Below are positions 9,746 through 21,542 of a stretch of 64,000 nucleotides of DNA, in pieces; within the stretch, counting starts at the first letter, position 1, and every line of letters starts with the position of its first letter. Below the pieces are notes generated by a model that was not told the DNA's origin, did no database searches, and was given only the letters and a program-made list of their open reading frames with translations. This DNA is from Gamsiella multidivaricata (lineage: Eukaryota > Mortierellomycota > Mortierellomycetes > Mortierellales > Mortierellaceae): positions 310,001 to 374,000 of the forward strand of contig NW_026251714.1 in assembly GCF_025024155.1 (NCBI RefSeq). The letters run 5' to 3'. The position numbers and the translations under genes are program-made.

Positions 9746-12296
9746 CTAAACAACAGCAAACAGCAATGCAAACAAATACATTTGGACGTACCAAATATCG
9801 GATTCCCTGCTTGCTGGGTAGTAGACCATCCACGAGTAGTCGCTGGTGGGGAAGCTCCCTGGGTTCATACAATGGCAGTTCTGATACTTGAAACTGTACG
9901 CCTCGAATTTGTCCGCCAGAATTAACTATCGCCACATCAACGAGCATTGAATTAGAAAACCATCCATGAAATTGAACGGAGCCAACGATTTCAACAGGCA
10001 GGTGGGTTATGCTTACAGCATCGGGGATCGGATAGATTCGAAGGGCATGGTCATGGGCCCAAGAGACCTGCCGCGTAGTCAAAGGCAGTGGACAGAGATG
10101 TGCGCCATCAACGATAGTCCTGATGAGCTGCTTCTGAATCACCACATCGCCGACTGGCGGAACTATACAATTTCTCAAAAGTCGGTTCAAGATATCCTCT
10201 CTAAAGATCACAATTTCTTGGTTACAATACTTGATTCTATATCAGACAAAGCGAACAACAAAACCTGTATAAGTAAAGATCCAATATTATCAATGTTGTG
10301 TGCATTAGACCAAGTTACCGCTTTAGTAAATATACCTGCATGGGTTCGACGCAAAAACGGAGCGCTTCACCAACGACCTCATCTTTGCTGTGTAGAAATC
10401 TGGAATTTTGGGCCTTGGCAGAATGCTTCCGCCCCACGGGTCATTTGGACCAGGCACAAAAACAAAGTAGCTGGACCTGGCTAACTCGTCGAATTCAGCA
10501 ATCAATTCCGCAAGGGCATTGAAGCCATCCCGGTACTGCCCCGACTCCAGACCATTGAACAGAAAAGGCTGGGATTTAAAGCTACCGCACATAATAAATG
10601 CGAGTGGTATATTCGCTGAGGAGTAGCCATCGAAAATCGTGCGAAGTGTGGTGAAGGTCTAAGGTTAAGGTGAGAGAGATGATACAATGACATATTAGTG
10701 CACCAAACAAAATAGACTTAAGAGTTCTTATCTCTGGCAGGCTGGCAGGCACACCGTGTTACCTTGGGTTGATCGAGCCAGAGGTCAGAGAGGATGACGA
10801 ACATAATATTGGGATACTCCCCAGCAATGACGCTGAGCTGATCCTCGCTTCTCATCTCTTTCGGCGCTCCCAAAAAGTCGATATTTCCAAAAACTTTCCT
10901 ATGGTTATCGAATCAGGGTCCTGTTTAGAAAGCTTTTTTTTCGATCCGATATCTGCATGGAACAAATGTTCTCGGTCTGTAAGTACTTTGTTTCTTCCCG
11001 TAACTCTGGTGGCGGTAATCCAATGGTATCGACAAGAATTACGTTGTCGTCCGTATAAAGTCCCTCCACCAGCACGAAGCAGTTCTCTGTGAACAATCCT
11101 GCAGAGTTTTTCTAAAATCGTGAAAGTATTGGATTTAGGATGCGGGTCTCAAGCCTTCGATAACAAACATTCAAGTCTAGATCCCCTTCTCAGAAGACTT
11201 ACGCTATTATCCAGCACTAGTTCGATTCGATCGTCCGCATCCTCCAGACAAAACTTGCCGTCGCCCATCTGGACCAACATACCAAACATTAGGAAGCGCT
11301 CCCCGCATCTGCCCTTGAGTGCCTTGAGAGGCGTCAGCTTTAAATATCGATCTTGCTGCATCCCCCCAGTGAAGACAGGCGGAGCAAAACATTCGTTCCG
11401 CATAATACGCTGCAAAAGCACCTGATACCTCGCTCTAAACATTGCCGTCTTTTCCTCCGCTGTGCCCAGAACATGGTTCGACATATTTGCTGCAGAGTTC
11501 ATTGATCCATTGGCGCGATTTTCATGTCCGTGTTCTGTGTCGTGCTGTCTTTGGGAAGGGTCGGTCCGAACGAAGGTCTTGATATCGGATGCCCACGCCC
11601 AGCGGGGCATCGAGAAGGCGTCGATGACATGGAACATTTCTGTAATGTCCAAATCATCCTCTACTTCCTCATTAGTATCGTAGCTTTGTACCGCCTCGTG
11701 ATCCATCAGATAGTCCTGATCATGACTATTGGATTCATGTTGTTGCTCCTCTTCGCCTTCCATCTCCTGGATCCTGTGCCGCATGGACGCCATGTCGATT
11801 GATTCAAGATCTCGTGGATCTGGCCGTTGTAGCTGTGAATGCGTATTGACCTGAGAAGCGGTCATTTGTGATTTGTGTGGATCCAGGGGGTTGCGGGTCG
11901 GCTTCTCATGTAAATGATGAGTCCATTTCTGCATGCTTTCCAACACAACTTCCAGACGGGCACGGCTCACGAGATTCAATCCTGATCAGTTCAAATCAAA
12001 TGCAGAGAGACGTGTTTTTCTCGTGTTAGTCATAGGTTGACAATGGATATGACTAAAGGTAACGTCTTCAAAAGCCTGCTGAAAAGGTATATAGTTTTCA
12101 TCTCACCCTCTCGAGCAACATATCCTGCAGCGATGTTCTCCAGTGTGTCGTTCAAGTCCTCGGGCGGCACGTTCTGGCTCTCCAAAGTCTCTTCGAGGTA
12201 TTCTGTGGCATCGAGTTGAAGCGTGAGCTGATGTTTCTTGAACGTCCTGACAATCTGACGCCGGGCAGCCATCATTCTCGCCCTTGAGGTGGACAT
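9746..12296 (-). CDS. DPB2: DNA polymerase epsilon subunit B (Dpb2/POLE2 family)
   Basis: Non-catalytic second subunit of the leading-strand polymerase, needed for origin firing and CMG assembly. Seven exons (12296-12107, 11981-11203, 11111-10987, 10898-10763, 10658-10336, 10236-10017, 9925-about 9746) keep phase throughout and give about 650 residues. Family landmarks in order: N-terminal helical domain (QIVRTFKKHQL...EYLEETL), OB-fold DRIELVLDNS, TENCFVLVEG, the inactive phosphoesterase core FVILSDLWLDQP, FIMCGSF, FVPGPNDPW, PRPKIPDF, HALRIYPIPDALILADK and MNPGSFPTSDYSWMVYYP. The extreme C-terminus is uncertain: either read-through to TAG 9748-9746, or a further GTACGT intron there giving a different tail. 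An acidic, Gln/His-rich insert (about residues 110-160) separates the N-terminal and OB parts. Confidence 0.93.
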
Positions 12297-12847
12297 GGTA
12301 GGAAAAGAGTGCTTTGTGTTCGAGGGTCAATCAGGGGAGACGAAAGGTGGAAGGACAGGGGGGTGTAAAGCCGATGAAAAGAAAAAAAAAAAAGAAAAAA
12401 AAAGGGATACTGCTTTTTTGGTCGTTTTGGTGGCAATAACGGCCGCTTTCCCAGAACGCGACTCTGAGCGTGTTTGTTTGTTTTGCTCCACTCCACGCGC
12501 GCATTAAATTACGCGTGGCTTTGTTTCAGATCGCTCACAACCTGGCTCGCTCATTCAGGAACACATGGAAAGACATGGAGGGTTCATTAATCTTTAATAG
12601 CATCATATCATTAATAAATATACACGTATTTCTTTTTTGTAGAATCGCCTGGTATAGCGCCGGGTAAACTTTGGAGAAGAGACGAAGAGTAAAGAAAAGA
12701 AGAGAAGAGGAAGAGAGTGGGGTGATATTTAAAAATAGTCTCCAAAGCTGAGGTACTCTATCTCAACCATCACTGGAGACCAATATTAAAAAAATGCTGG
12801 GTGTAGGATGCGGAGCGGTACGAGGATTGAGAATGAACAGGGGCCCT
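12297..12847. promoter_or_regulatory. upstream region of DPB2 and 3' flank of the glycosyltransferase-like gene
   Basis: 551 bp between two minus-strand genes. An A/G-rich block near 12378-12404 gives the DPB2 leader a T/C-rich tract. No gene seen. Confidence 0.5.
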
Positions 12848-14092
12848 TTATGCCTGGACGACACCTCCCTCATCCTCATCCTCATCCTCATCCTCACCAT
12901 CATCACCATTCATGTCCTCGTTCTCCTGATCGAGTCCCTTCATGATTTTGTAGGCACGTATCCTCTCCCTGCAAACCTTGTCTTGATGCACTGTGACGCC
13001 ATAATGTTCTGGGAAGTGTCGGCACTGCTCCACAAAGTGCATCTTCTTGACCAGGTACGTGAGTGCCGCCTGATCCTGTCGATGGTTCGTTCGAGAGGAG
13101 CCCGAAGGTGCGATGCACTCCTTGGTCGACGAGCACTTGTACCACTCATTCAACAGTCCATTGTAGATCCGATCGTTCGACGCATCAAACGCGATAACTG
13201 CTCCATTACAGTTGGTCTCCTGAGCGTAGGTCTCGAGCGTGTCACCATAGTACTGTGGCAAGCCTGGATGCGTATACTGTCGGAACGATCCCGAACTCTG
13301 CGGACTCCAGAAACCAAACTTGTCCAGATATCCAGGCAGGTATCGCAAAAAATCCAATGCCAGCATATTGCCCGAATCCATCCACAACAGTAACCCACGG
13401 TCCTGGTCTGCGACCTCCTTGATGATGCCTGCTTTCCAGCCGTACTCTCCTCGAGCGATCGTAATGTCCCAAAAGTCGGGGTACTTTTCGTATTCGAAAT
13501 CCTTGTATTCGTCAATGTATTGGTTGTCCTTTAGGTACTGAAGCTGGGACAATTGCTCGCTCGTCATCCCTCCAAGATTGTAAACAACCATCTTTGGTCG
13601 CACTTCTGTACGCTCTAGACCCTCAAAAACCTCCGACAGCGAATAAAGAAAACTCTCGAGGGCGCAAAAGTGGTTGGCAGAGGCTGCGGTGACGATTGTG
13701 AAATTCTTGGTCAAAGTTTCCAGAGGAGAGTTGGTGCGATCAGTGACATAGGGCAGGTCCTTTTCTGGATCCGGGAGTCCGTTGTTCTCGCGTTCGAACT
13801 CTTTATTGAACTCGTCCTGAAAAGGATCGCCATAGGCATTGTCGCCATGGTATCGGTATGGTGGGATATTATTTGATTCATTCCCTGATGATACGTTGAA
13901 TTGAAGGTTAGAATGCAATATATCAGGGACCAATTGCTTGTTTCGGGAACCTTTAAGGTCAGTCCTTCTAAATAAAGCCCATTGGAGACCATGCTCACCT
14001 TGAAGGCGGACGGTGGACCAAATCAACCATACAAGGACGAGCGTCGACAGTATAAGGATCGTATGGAGGTACGAGAACCTCGCGAATGCCAT
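12848..14092 (-). CDS. type II membrane protein, glycosyltransferase-like (DUF1647-like)
   Basis: Two exons (14092-13999 and 13884-12848) give 376 residues. The 114-nt intron is a multiple of three and has no stop, so it also reads through; strong donor (AAG|GTGAGC), TTCTAAC branch point and CATCAG acceptor argue that it is spliced. A short cytosolic end precedes one hydrophobic segment (about 9-27), then a lumenal domain. Landmarks: FTIVTAASANHFCALESF, MVVYNLG, GLLLWMDSGNML, GAVIAFDAS, and CIAPSGSSRTNHRQDQAALTYL. The layout (a lost-contact WMD motif and a late NHRQDQAAL motif) resembles uncharacterised DUF1647 glycosyltransferase-like proteins of the Golgi. The C-terminus is an acidic Asp/Glu run. 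Donor and acceptor sugars are unknown; enzyme activity is inference. Confidence 0.7.
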   Translation of the reverse strand: MAFARFSYLHTILILSTLVLVWLIWSTVRLQGEHGLQWALFRRTDLKGSRNKQLVPDILHSNLQFNVSSGNESNNIPPYRYHGDNAYGDPFQDEFNKEFERENNGLPDPEKDLPYVTDRTNSPLETLTKNFTIVTAASANHFCALESFLYSLSEVFEGLERTEVRPKMVVYNLGGMTSEQLSQLQYLKDNQYIDEYKDFEYEKYPDFWDITIARGEYGWKAGIIKEVADQDRGLLLWMDSGNMLALDFLRYLPGYLDKFGFWSPQSSGSFRQYTHPGLPQYYGDTLETYAQETNCNGAVIAFDASNDRIYNGLLNEWYKCSSTKECIAPSGSSRTNHRQDQAALTYLVKKMHFVEQCRHFPEHYGVTVHQDKVCRERIRAYKIMKGLDQENEDMNGDDGEDEDEDEDEGGVVQA

Positions 14093-14665
14093 TGTTGGTT
14101 GCGTGCAAGTTGAGGTGCAATAGTTCGAAGGGCGGTAGGCCAGAATTGGCGTTGATGAAAACCAAAAGGAAAGGGTGACGGAAGATGATGAAAGGGGAGG
14201 ATCTTCCAGGATAACACAGGGAAAACGGACGAGGGTGGGAACAAGAAGGTCAGGATAGAGAGGGACGTTTAGATAACTCGAGAAGGCATGAGTGGAGCAG
14301 TGGTGTGATGATGACAAAAAGGAAGAGATGAAATCGTGATCCCGGTTAGCAAAAAAAAAAAAAAAAAAGAACGAATGAATGATGACGCGATGGAGGGTTG
14401 TCTCAGGAAAGGGGCATGGGAGAGTGGGGAGGGGGAATTGTGTGTGGGTTGGAAGTAAATGATGGACGCCGTAACCATGAAAGACGTTGACCGGGGATAA
14501 GCAGCACATTGCACTCCAGTGCCTGCCTGAGCTAAAAATACATGCATGTAGACTACTGCAGATACTGCACACTGCTGCCTTTTTAGTATTCTAGTGCGTT
14601 TTGGTAATCTCTATCGCACACTTAAACCTTAATTAAATTAAAAAGCGCTGTGGAAACACTCCTGG
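14093..14665 (-). promoter_or_regulatory. upstream region of the glycosyltransferase-like gene
   Basis: The frame of the gene stays open upstream to 14572 but lacks family sequence and is low-complexity, so it is read as leader. An A-run at 14349-14368 lies within it. No separate gene seen. Confidence 0.5.
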
Positions 14666-17600
14666 TCAGGAACGGTTTCGCCGATAGTACCTAAGACAGG
14701 CAAGCTGCTCGCCTTCGCCATCGGAGAATTCCTCAAAGTAAGGGTGATCGGTCTAAATAGAGGGGAAATGGACCAACCCGAGGACACATTCTACCCTATG
14801 ACTCGTCCTCTTCATGAGAGACTACGTGTCTTGTTGGTTATTACCGACAACCTCCCAGTCTAGCGTCGCCTTGTGTTAGGCATTAGTGCGATCTGGTCTC
14901 ACAGCACCCGAGTATCCAGCGCACTAAAATTGACCCACCTTCCATAAAAAAAACAAAGTGCGTACCCTGATGTCATTTATCTTTCTCTGAATTGGGGGGT
15001 GCTGACAGTACCTTTCGAAGAACCCATGAAGATCTTTATTTTATTTTTTTTGTCTGGCTCTTCATGATGGCCATGTACGCTGCAGCGAGCGCATGGAGTG
15101 TTACATCGGACGTTAGAGCGGCACACGAGGACCAGTTACATAAAGATCCACTATTGGTTGCATGCATAAAATAATAGAGTGAATAAAACACACAAAGTCT
15201 TTGGAATTCCGTACGCGCGCGAAGCAGACATCTTGACTCAAAAAAAAAAAAAAAAATTGTTATCAACCACTTACTCTCAAGTCGGAACTCCCTGTTGGCA
15301 CTAGACGGTGTAGCGAGTGATTCAGACGACATTGTGTGCTTTACATCCTCGCCGCCCACTAGCCCGCATAAAAGAATCAGCTGGAGTGTATGTTTCCTGA
15401 TAATGTGCTTTGTTTCCGTAGACGTGTTAAGTTCCGCAGGGCCTGGCAGTTGAATCCACACAGTAGTTTGCCAAACACCTTCCTCGTCCTCCTCATCTCG
15501 ATCTCGATCCTGATTCTGATCGTGCTCCTCCTCATCGTCACTGTCGGCTAGTGGCCTGCCTGGGTCGTTTATACCAGCTCCCTTGAGTATCATCTCAACG
15601 CGTCGTTGATATCGCCGTTCGCGTTGCTGCAATTGCGGAGTCAGCGAGACCGCCATGATCTCCGCCTTGAACTTTGCTTCGATAGTGTTAATGATACGTG
15701 ATGTATTGAAACTGCCGGATGGAGAGGGTGAAAGACCGTGCGGGTTTGATACTGTGGTAGATGCTGAGGTTTTCCGGGTATGTGTAGATTGCGCTTGTTG
15801 TTGCGTAGAGTAGTCCAAACTATGTCGTTTCGGCTTGAAGAAAAATCGTTTAAAGTCATTAGAGTTGCTGTTTCCATTCTGTTCTGGGTTCTGCTGGTTT
15901 GTTGAGGCCTTATCGCTTGGGTGCTGACTGTGTGCCTCTTGTTGAAGCATATCATATAGATGAGAGTTGCTCCAGTTGTAGGTCTTCTCCTGGTATATCT
16001 GTGTATTGTCCTTGTCCTTTCCAGCCTCTGGTATCGCCAGCAAGCCATTGTCGGCGTAGATGCGTCCTGACTGCAATTTCTGCTGCTGTTGCTGAGCGAA
16101 TGTCGTCCCTTGGACCAGTTGGGGCGCGGCACTCCGATTCAACAACACGGCTTGGTTCTGGTAACGTAGCTTGAATGGGACGGGCGCGACAGAGACCTCT
16201 CTCAGAAGGGTGTGCTCCACCACCTTCAGAATACCCTTCTTGACAACGAACCGAGGGTGCGGTACCAAGGTCTCGGGCTGTGGAACATGATCGTCCTCCT
16301 CATGATCATGACGGCTATCGCGCCTTCCGTGCTTTCCCCTGTCCCTTTCCTTTCTTGCGTCGTGTCTTCCTCCATGATGGCCTTTCTGTGGCCCAAATCG
16401 AATCTTGAGCGGTAATTTCTGCCCGGGAAACACCACTTCTGACTGCAGTGAACAAGAGTAAGGGATTTGGAATGGCTCCCAAAGACCAGTGTAATTGGCA
16501 GGATCATCATCGGACTCGGGGCTACTCGAACGTGTTGTATCCACAGATGAACGCGGGGATGATTCTGTCGACGAATTGGGCACGTCTGCCGGCAACGCTG
16601 AAGTAGAGTGCGCAGCTGGTAAGGCAGAGCCTGCGGAATTAGAGTGTTCGATCGATGACATAGTCTGCTTTAGTGGTTGCTGCTCCTGCTGCCTTTTCTC
16701 AGATGTGGTAGGAGGCAAAGTCATCTTGGAGTGTAATGCCGAAGGTAAAGAGATAGATATGAGCTGCGTTGGGCGCGGCAGATCGATAGTCGGGAGCATA
16801 GCGAGCGCAGATTTGATCATGGAGAGCGATATGAGTGATTTCGATGTGTGCTCCTGCTCTTCGGTCGTTGCTGAGGGCACCGTGGTTAGCCCAGCGTCTG
16901 TGGAAACTGCAGAGGCAATAGGAGAAGGATGGACCACTGAATTAGTCTCCAGTGCAGATAGATTTGGTCGACTTCCACATTGCTCGTGATCATTCACTGC
17001 GAGAGTCGATCTTGGTGTTGGCGAGGAAGGCGATCTTGGTGGAGCAGGGGGAGGCAGGCAGGAGTTAAGGACCCACACCTCCTGAGATGCCTCGATGTCG
17101 GTGATGCATGGAAAGGGCCTTTGGAGGATAGCCCGGATGGTGTACTTTATCTTTGCGTTAGGGCTGTAGCTGCTGGAAGGAAGTAAAGTCGCTGACCTGT
17201 TATGTGTAGCTGTGGATTGCGCGAAGGTCGAATCCAAAGGAGTGGAGGGGGACGAAGAAGGTGCTAATGCTCGGCTATGAACTGACGGGTGGACCAAGGG
17301 AACCTCAAACGCCTTCTCATAGTCGCCGGTCGCGACTGTCAGACCCTTTGGTTTGGTGTGTTGGAGCGGGAAGTGCCAGATATGGTGTCCGAGTATCTCT
17401 TCCGTGTGATGGTTGGCAACCTTCTTGTTTTCAAGTGCTATGGGCAAGGGTCGACATGTTCCGAAATTGCGAATCGATTTGTTGTTTGGTTAAAGTGTGC
17501 GCATGGTTGGGGATGAGATCAGGCTAGCTCCGCAAGCGCGCATGAAAAAACATTGTCTTACCTGCCCAGTGTGCTTCAGCTTTTGCCTCGTACATGATGA

Positions 17601-17787
17601 CAATATCTCGCCCTCTGCAGTCATAATTACAGGAGAACTTGACAGTGCCTTTGATCGTGCCGACTTTGTCTGGGGTTGAGCCATAGACCAGAGGCATCCC
17701 ATGGGGACCGACGTGGCCGGTCTCGATGTGGATTGAGAGCTCTCTTCTTTTAGCATCTGCTGGGGAGGTATCTTTAGATGTTCGCAT
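14666..17787 (-). CDS. arrestin-domain (alpha-arrestin) protein; 3' end unresolved
   Basis: Exon 1 (17787-17562) and exon 2 (17437-15275) join in frame (HWA|ALENKK). They give about 797 residues with an N-terminal arrestin fold (LSIHIETGHVG, GTIKGTVKFSC, ILGHHIWHFPLQ, EVPLVHPSVHSR, KIKYTIRAILQRPFP). A long Ser/Thr/Pro-rich insert with acidic patches follows, then an arrestin C-domain (PYSCSLQSEVVFPGQKLPLKIRF, LREVSVAPVPFKLRYQNQAVLL, VWIQLPG, LILLCGLV, REFRLESK). Fungal alpha-arrestins recruit Rsp5-type ubiquitin ligase to plasma-membrane transporters. No PPxY motif was recognised in the parts seen. A separate exon at 14752-14666 (TDHPYFEEFSDGEG ... LRYYRRNRS, stop TGA) looks coding and probably ends this gene, but exon 2 leaves at phase 1 and this exon needs phase 0, so at least one small exon between 15274 and 14753 is missing. 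Confidence 0.75.
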
Positions 17788-20700
17788 TATGTGTCTGGAA
17801 TTACAGCTGTGGTTTTCGAAACAGTCGTTGCTGGATAGAGAGTAGGCGAGGAATTAAGGTAAAAAAAAGTTTAAGAAAGAAGCTATTGACTGCCCTGGGG
17901 ATGGCGAGAGATAGTGAGATTTGGAGGCTGTGAGAAGGGGCGAGCCTGTGGAAGTGAGTCTGAAAGTTACCTACAAGGCGCTATGAGACAAGGGGTGTGG
18001 TAGAGAGATTAGCTGAGATCGATGTGAAGGAAGAGATAAAGGTGTGGGGAAGAACTAAAAATATGAAGGAGTGGAAGTAACTGTGGAAGTGCTGCCAAAA
18101 GATGTACACGGGTGTGTATGTGTTCTTTTTTCCCTTTTGCGTCGTCTTGCTTTGGTTTGCAAACACAAGGGGAGGGAGGGTCGGAAGGAATAGATCGAGA
18201 AAATCAAGAGCGCTGCAGAGAGAGAAGTGTGTTCAGGAACGACCTTTTTGCCTGAATACGGCCCGGGTCAAGGTGCAGCAGGTTCCTCCTTTTATACGAA
18301 GTTTGCGCTCGTATTCATGTTTTTGCTCAGCGAGATCCATAAGTATCTACTCCGCCGGACTTCCGAATAAAACAGCGACAATGCGTTTACTCTTGTACGC
18401 ACAGATAGTTCGTGGTGCAGATTGAGGCGCCTGATCTGATCCAGGAAACAGCCCACGACATGGCGTGAGTAACGAAGGGGGGACCACAGGCTCGGCGCTC
18501 GGCTAGCAATTGCCTTTATCCATTGCGATTATATGGCGGTGTACAAGGTCGAGTATAGGGTAGAAAAAAAAGAAAAAGAGATCGCTCATGCACTCTAAAC
18601 CTTGACTCGAGAATTTCACCATCAATTTCTAGGCGAGTCCCGGCTCCAAAAGCCCTGATTGGCATGGACACTTCGATCAAGCAATAATGAACACTGAATT
18701 TCAGTCCATGGTAATGAAAATGCAGACGAAAGTTATGAAATTTCGACTTTGGATAAGCTCGAACTGGGAGACAAAACATCATTGCAGCCCATCCTTTGCA
18801 GTGTAGACCACTATTTGATGCGCATCCGTCCCTCACCTCATTTCATTGACCATGCTCACTGCAACTTGAAGGACGAATCTTGTTAGTCGCCGTTGATGGG
18901 TTCCCTCTTGTGAAAAATAAATAAATAAATAAATAAATAAATGCCAAGACTATTATCAAAACAAGTGCCAAGAAAATATCCATTTGTTGTACTCAATGTG
19001 GCGGAGCGCACGCGTTTGGGGTCGTATATTCACTGTAGGCGGTCGCCCGACTTCCTTCAGACCTGTCGTATAGTTGCACAAAATTAAGAATGCACACCGC
19101 GCGTTGAGAAATGCACCCAAAAATAACAATCTATGTGATCCGCGTGGGCTGTTGCCAACCCTCGGTGGCCAAGGATTTCTCTTGAACCCTTTCGTTATAC
19201 CCTGATGGTGGTAATGATGGTTATCCGGTGCTCTATGAACTTGTTTGCCAGCACTCATATCCCTTGGTTCCGATGAAATGAGGGGGATCTATCGGGCTTT
19301 TGCATAAAAAAAAATGACGGGTAAATCAAAAGCTCCCTTCTTCCCTCGGCATGAGTAAAAGTTTTCGGATGAGTAATGGTGGTACGACGCGTTACATATC
19401 AACATGAATATTCGCGATAGTGGCCAAGATTCTCTATACCTTTATTGTCCTTGAGGCACTACTGGCCATGGATGATACTGGTCGAGATTAAAATCTAGGA
19501 ATCAGTTTCCCTGGAGGATAGCGCGGTGTGACCATGGCGGGCACAAAAATAGGAGGCATCCCGATCTTGATCTTCAAGATCGTCATCGAATTATGCTATA
19601 TCACGACCATGCCACATTGGACATTTGTCTTTATGCTCCATATGTTTGGCATCTTAATCACCACCAATATTGCCCAGCTCTGTGTCGGTGCCGAGACTCG
19701 GCTTCCAAAAATCTCCCGTTTTCCACTGGAGTCCTGGCCCTCTACAGCAACAATATCAGCCTGCGTATTCTTCTTGCATGTAGTTTCGATAGGCGTCATC
19801 ACCGGTTGAATAATGCCAGAAATACTCCACGACCCTAATCTCCTCTCTCGGTTTGACATTTAGTGGCGTCAGAGGGCGCTTTCTCGTATACCACCTTGTA
19901 TTTATTCTTCACCGCAGTGCGTTCTTTTGGTTAATGCGACTCCCGTGCCATATGGAGTCTTGCAGAAGGACGGGTGTGTAGGGTGCTCGAATTCTAGTAT
20001 ATGGTGCTATTCATCGGACACTGTCTTCCCTCAGGTCAAATGAAGCGGGAAAAAAAAAAAAAAAGCTTCAAATGCGTGTCGGTGCTTTATTAAAGACCAA
20101 CTAGATAGCGATCGCGGCCTTTGCACAAACAATGCGTCGTAAAGATCACTGAGCATCTCAATTTTGACGCCCTTCATTTCTCCTCGTCAATAGCTGAAGA
20201 GTCATTCGCCCCTCTTCCCGAGGAGTTGTCAAGAGTGAAGAAAAGAGGGAGGGATTGAAGAACATTAAAGTGCAATAGCATTAAAAGGAGAAAACGACTT
20301 CTCGAATGAGTGCCGGCAGAGAGCCGCGAAGAAGCGACAAAGCTTTGTAGCGATGTAGATCTTTCGAAACAAATGATAGAAACGCGCTGCAAAGCCCTGC
20401 CATCTGAATGGAGTCCTCAGTGACATTGTAGAGCCGGGGGATAGCATTCGCATTGGAAGAGCGTTTTTTTTTTTTTTTTTTTTTTGTTGCATACAATCTA
20501 ATTATCGTTGGAGGGTTTTTACATGTTACCACATATACTATGAAGCTTCATTTATCTACTTGAGCAAAAAGCACTTGACCCTTTTCACGCGCCCGTTTTT
20601 CTCGATATAAGGTATCATCTTTATTGAAGTCTTTTTTTTTTTTTTTCTGGTCAAAGCAAAAATAATAATACAGCAAATAGTGTTACATGAATCGCCCCTC

Positions 20701-20895
20701 TCCCCTTGTTGTGTTGAGGTATAAAAGTTTATAATGGTATAGACAGGGCCGCAAAAAAAGAAGCAATCGATAGCTTTTGAATCTCTGGTCTCTAAAGCTT
20801 TTTTTTTTTTTTTTTTTAGCCCTTGAGTTGTTGCAAGACCATCTAGGGTATTGCAAAAAAAAACGTTTCAAATCCCCGTTTAGCGACTTCTGGAT
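17788..20895. other. 3.1-kb intergenic stretch, no supported gene
   Basis: The first about 650 bp are probably the leader and promoter of the arrestin gene. Beyond that only short unrelated open frames occur. One, at 19534-19809, would encode 91 residues with two hydrophobic stretches but has no recognised relative. A tetranucleotide repeat (AAAT, about seven copies) lies at 18916-18943, and T-runs at 20464-20485, 20633-20646 and 20801-20818. Confidence 0.55.
18916..18943 (+). repeat. (AAAT)n microsatellite
   Basis: About seven perfect tandem AAAT units. Confidence 0.85.
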
Positions 20896-21308
20896 CTATT
20901 TTGTCAAACGCCAACAGTCTCCCTCTCCCCTCTGCAAATCGAGACGAAAGAAAGGGGAAAAAAAAACGCGTCTGTCGTTCTTACCTTCAAGGCCCGCGAG
21001 ACGTGTCTGGATTGGATGATGCTGTCATGTGTGAGTTGAGCCTGTCGACTCGCTTCAGATATGAGTCTCTGCAGGAACAAGAGATAAAGCACGTAGATCT
21101 AAACAAATAATAATAATAATAAAAAGGGCCAGTTGAAGACAGAACAAATGGCACTGTTAGTAAGAAAAGCGCTGGTGCCCGAAAGAAAGAAGACATCTTT
21201 GACAAAAGACGAACGTGCCTTGATGTCCACGTTTTTGGACATCTTCATAGTCGGCTCATGCGCCTGGATGATCCTCTTGAGGGTTGAACGTGGGTAGATG
21301 CGTGTCAT
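20896..21308 (-). CDS. CENP-W-like histone-fold kinetochore protein
   Basis: Three exons (21308-21219, 21098-20985, 20931-20896) give 79 residues, a typical CENP-W/Wip1 size. N-terminus MTRIYPRSTLKRIIQAHEP is the basic first helix; KNVDIKIYVLYLLFLQRL is the long central helix and ISEASRQAQLTHDSIIQSRH the last histone-fold helix pair. CENP-W pairs with CENP-T to form a DNA-binding heterotetramer with CENP-S/X at the inner kinetochore. The first intron begins with GC (AAG|GCACGT) and ends GTTTAG; no phase-compatible GT donor was found. The second intron is only 53 nt, so the last 11 residues are the least certain part. Start codons of this gene and the Alba gene are 234 bp apart on opposite strands. 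Confidence 0.75.
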
Positions 21309-21542
21309 GGTCGTCTTCGCCAAAGGCGGTATGAATGAGTTTTTTTTTGGCGGAGCAAAATATAAAAGATTCCCCTCCACAACGCGCGGGCAGCAAGTGT
21401 CCCAGTTCGTTCTTTTTTTTTTTTTGGTTGGAGCTGGAAGCGGTCACGAATGTTTATCACTCTCTCACCATTTCCTGCTGCGTCTTCTCACTTTAGCCTA
21501 TTACCTCTCAGCACTTCAACCTCAAGCAAACAAGCAACACAC
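21309..21542. promoter_or_regulatory. divergent promoter between the CENP-W-like and Alba-domain genes
   Basis: 234 bp separate two outward-facing ATGs. It includes an AAAATATAAAAG segment at about 21357-21368, a possible TATA element for the plus-strand gene, and a T-run at 21413-21425. Confidence 0.5.

Noticed and set aside
19534..19809. 91-residue frame with two hydrophobic stretches
   Set aside because: No relative recognised and no supporting signals; the overlapping frames on both strands are also open.
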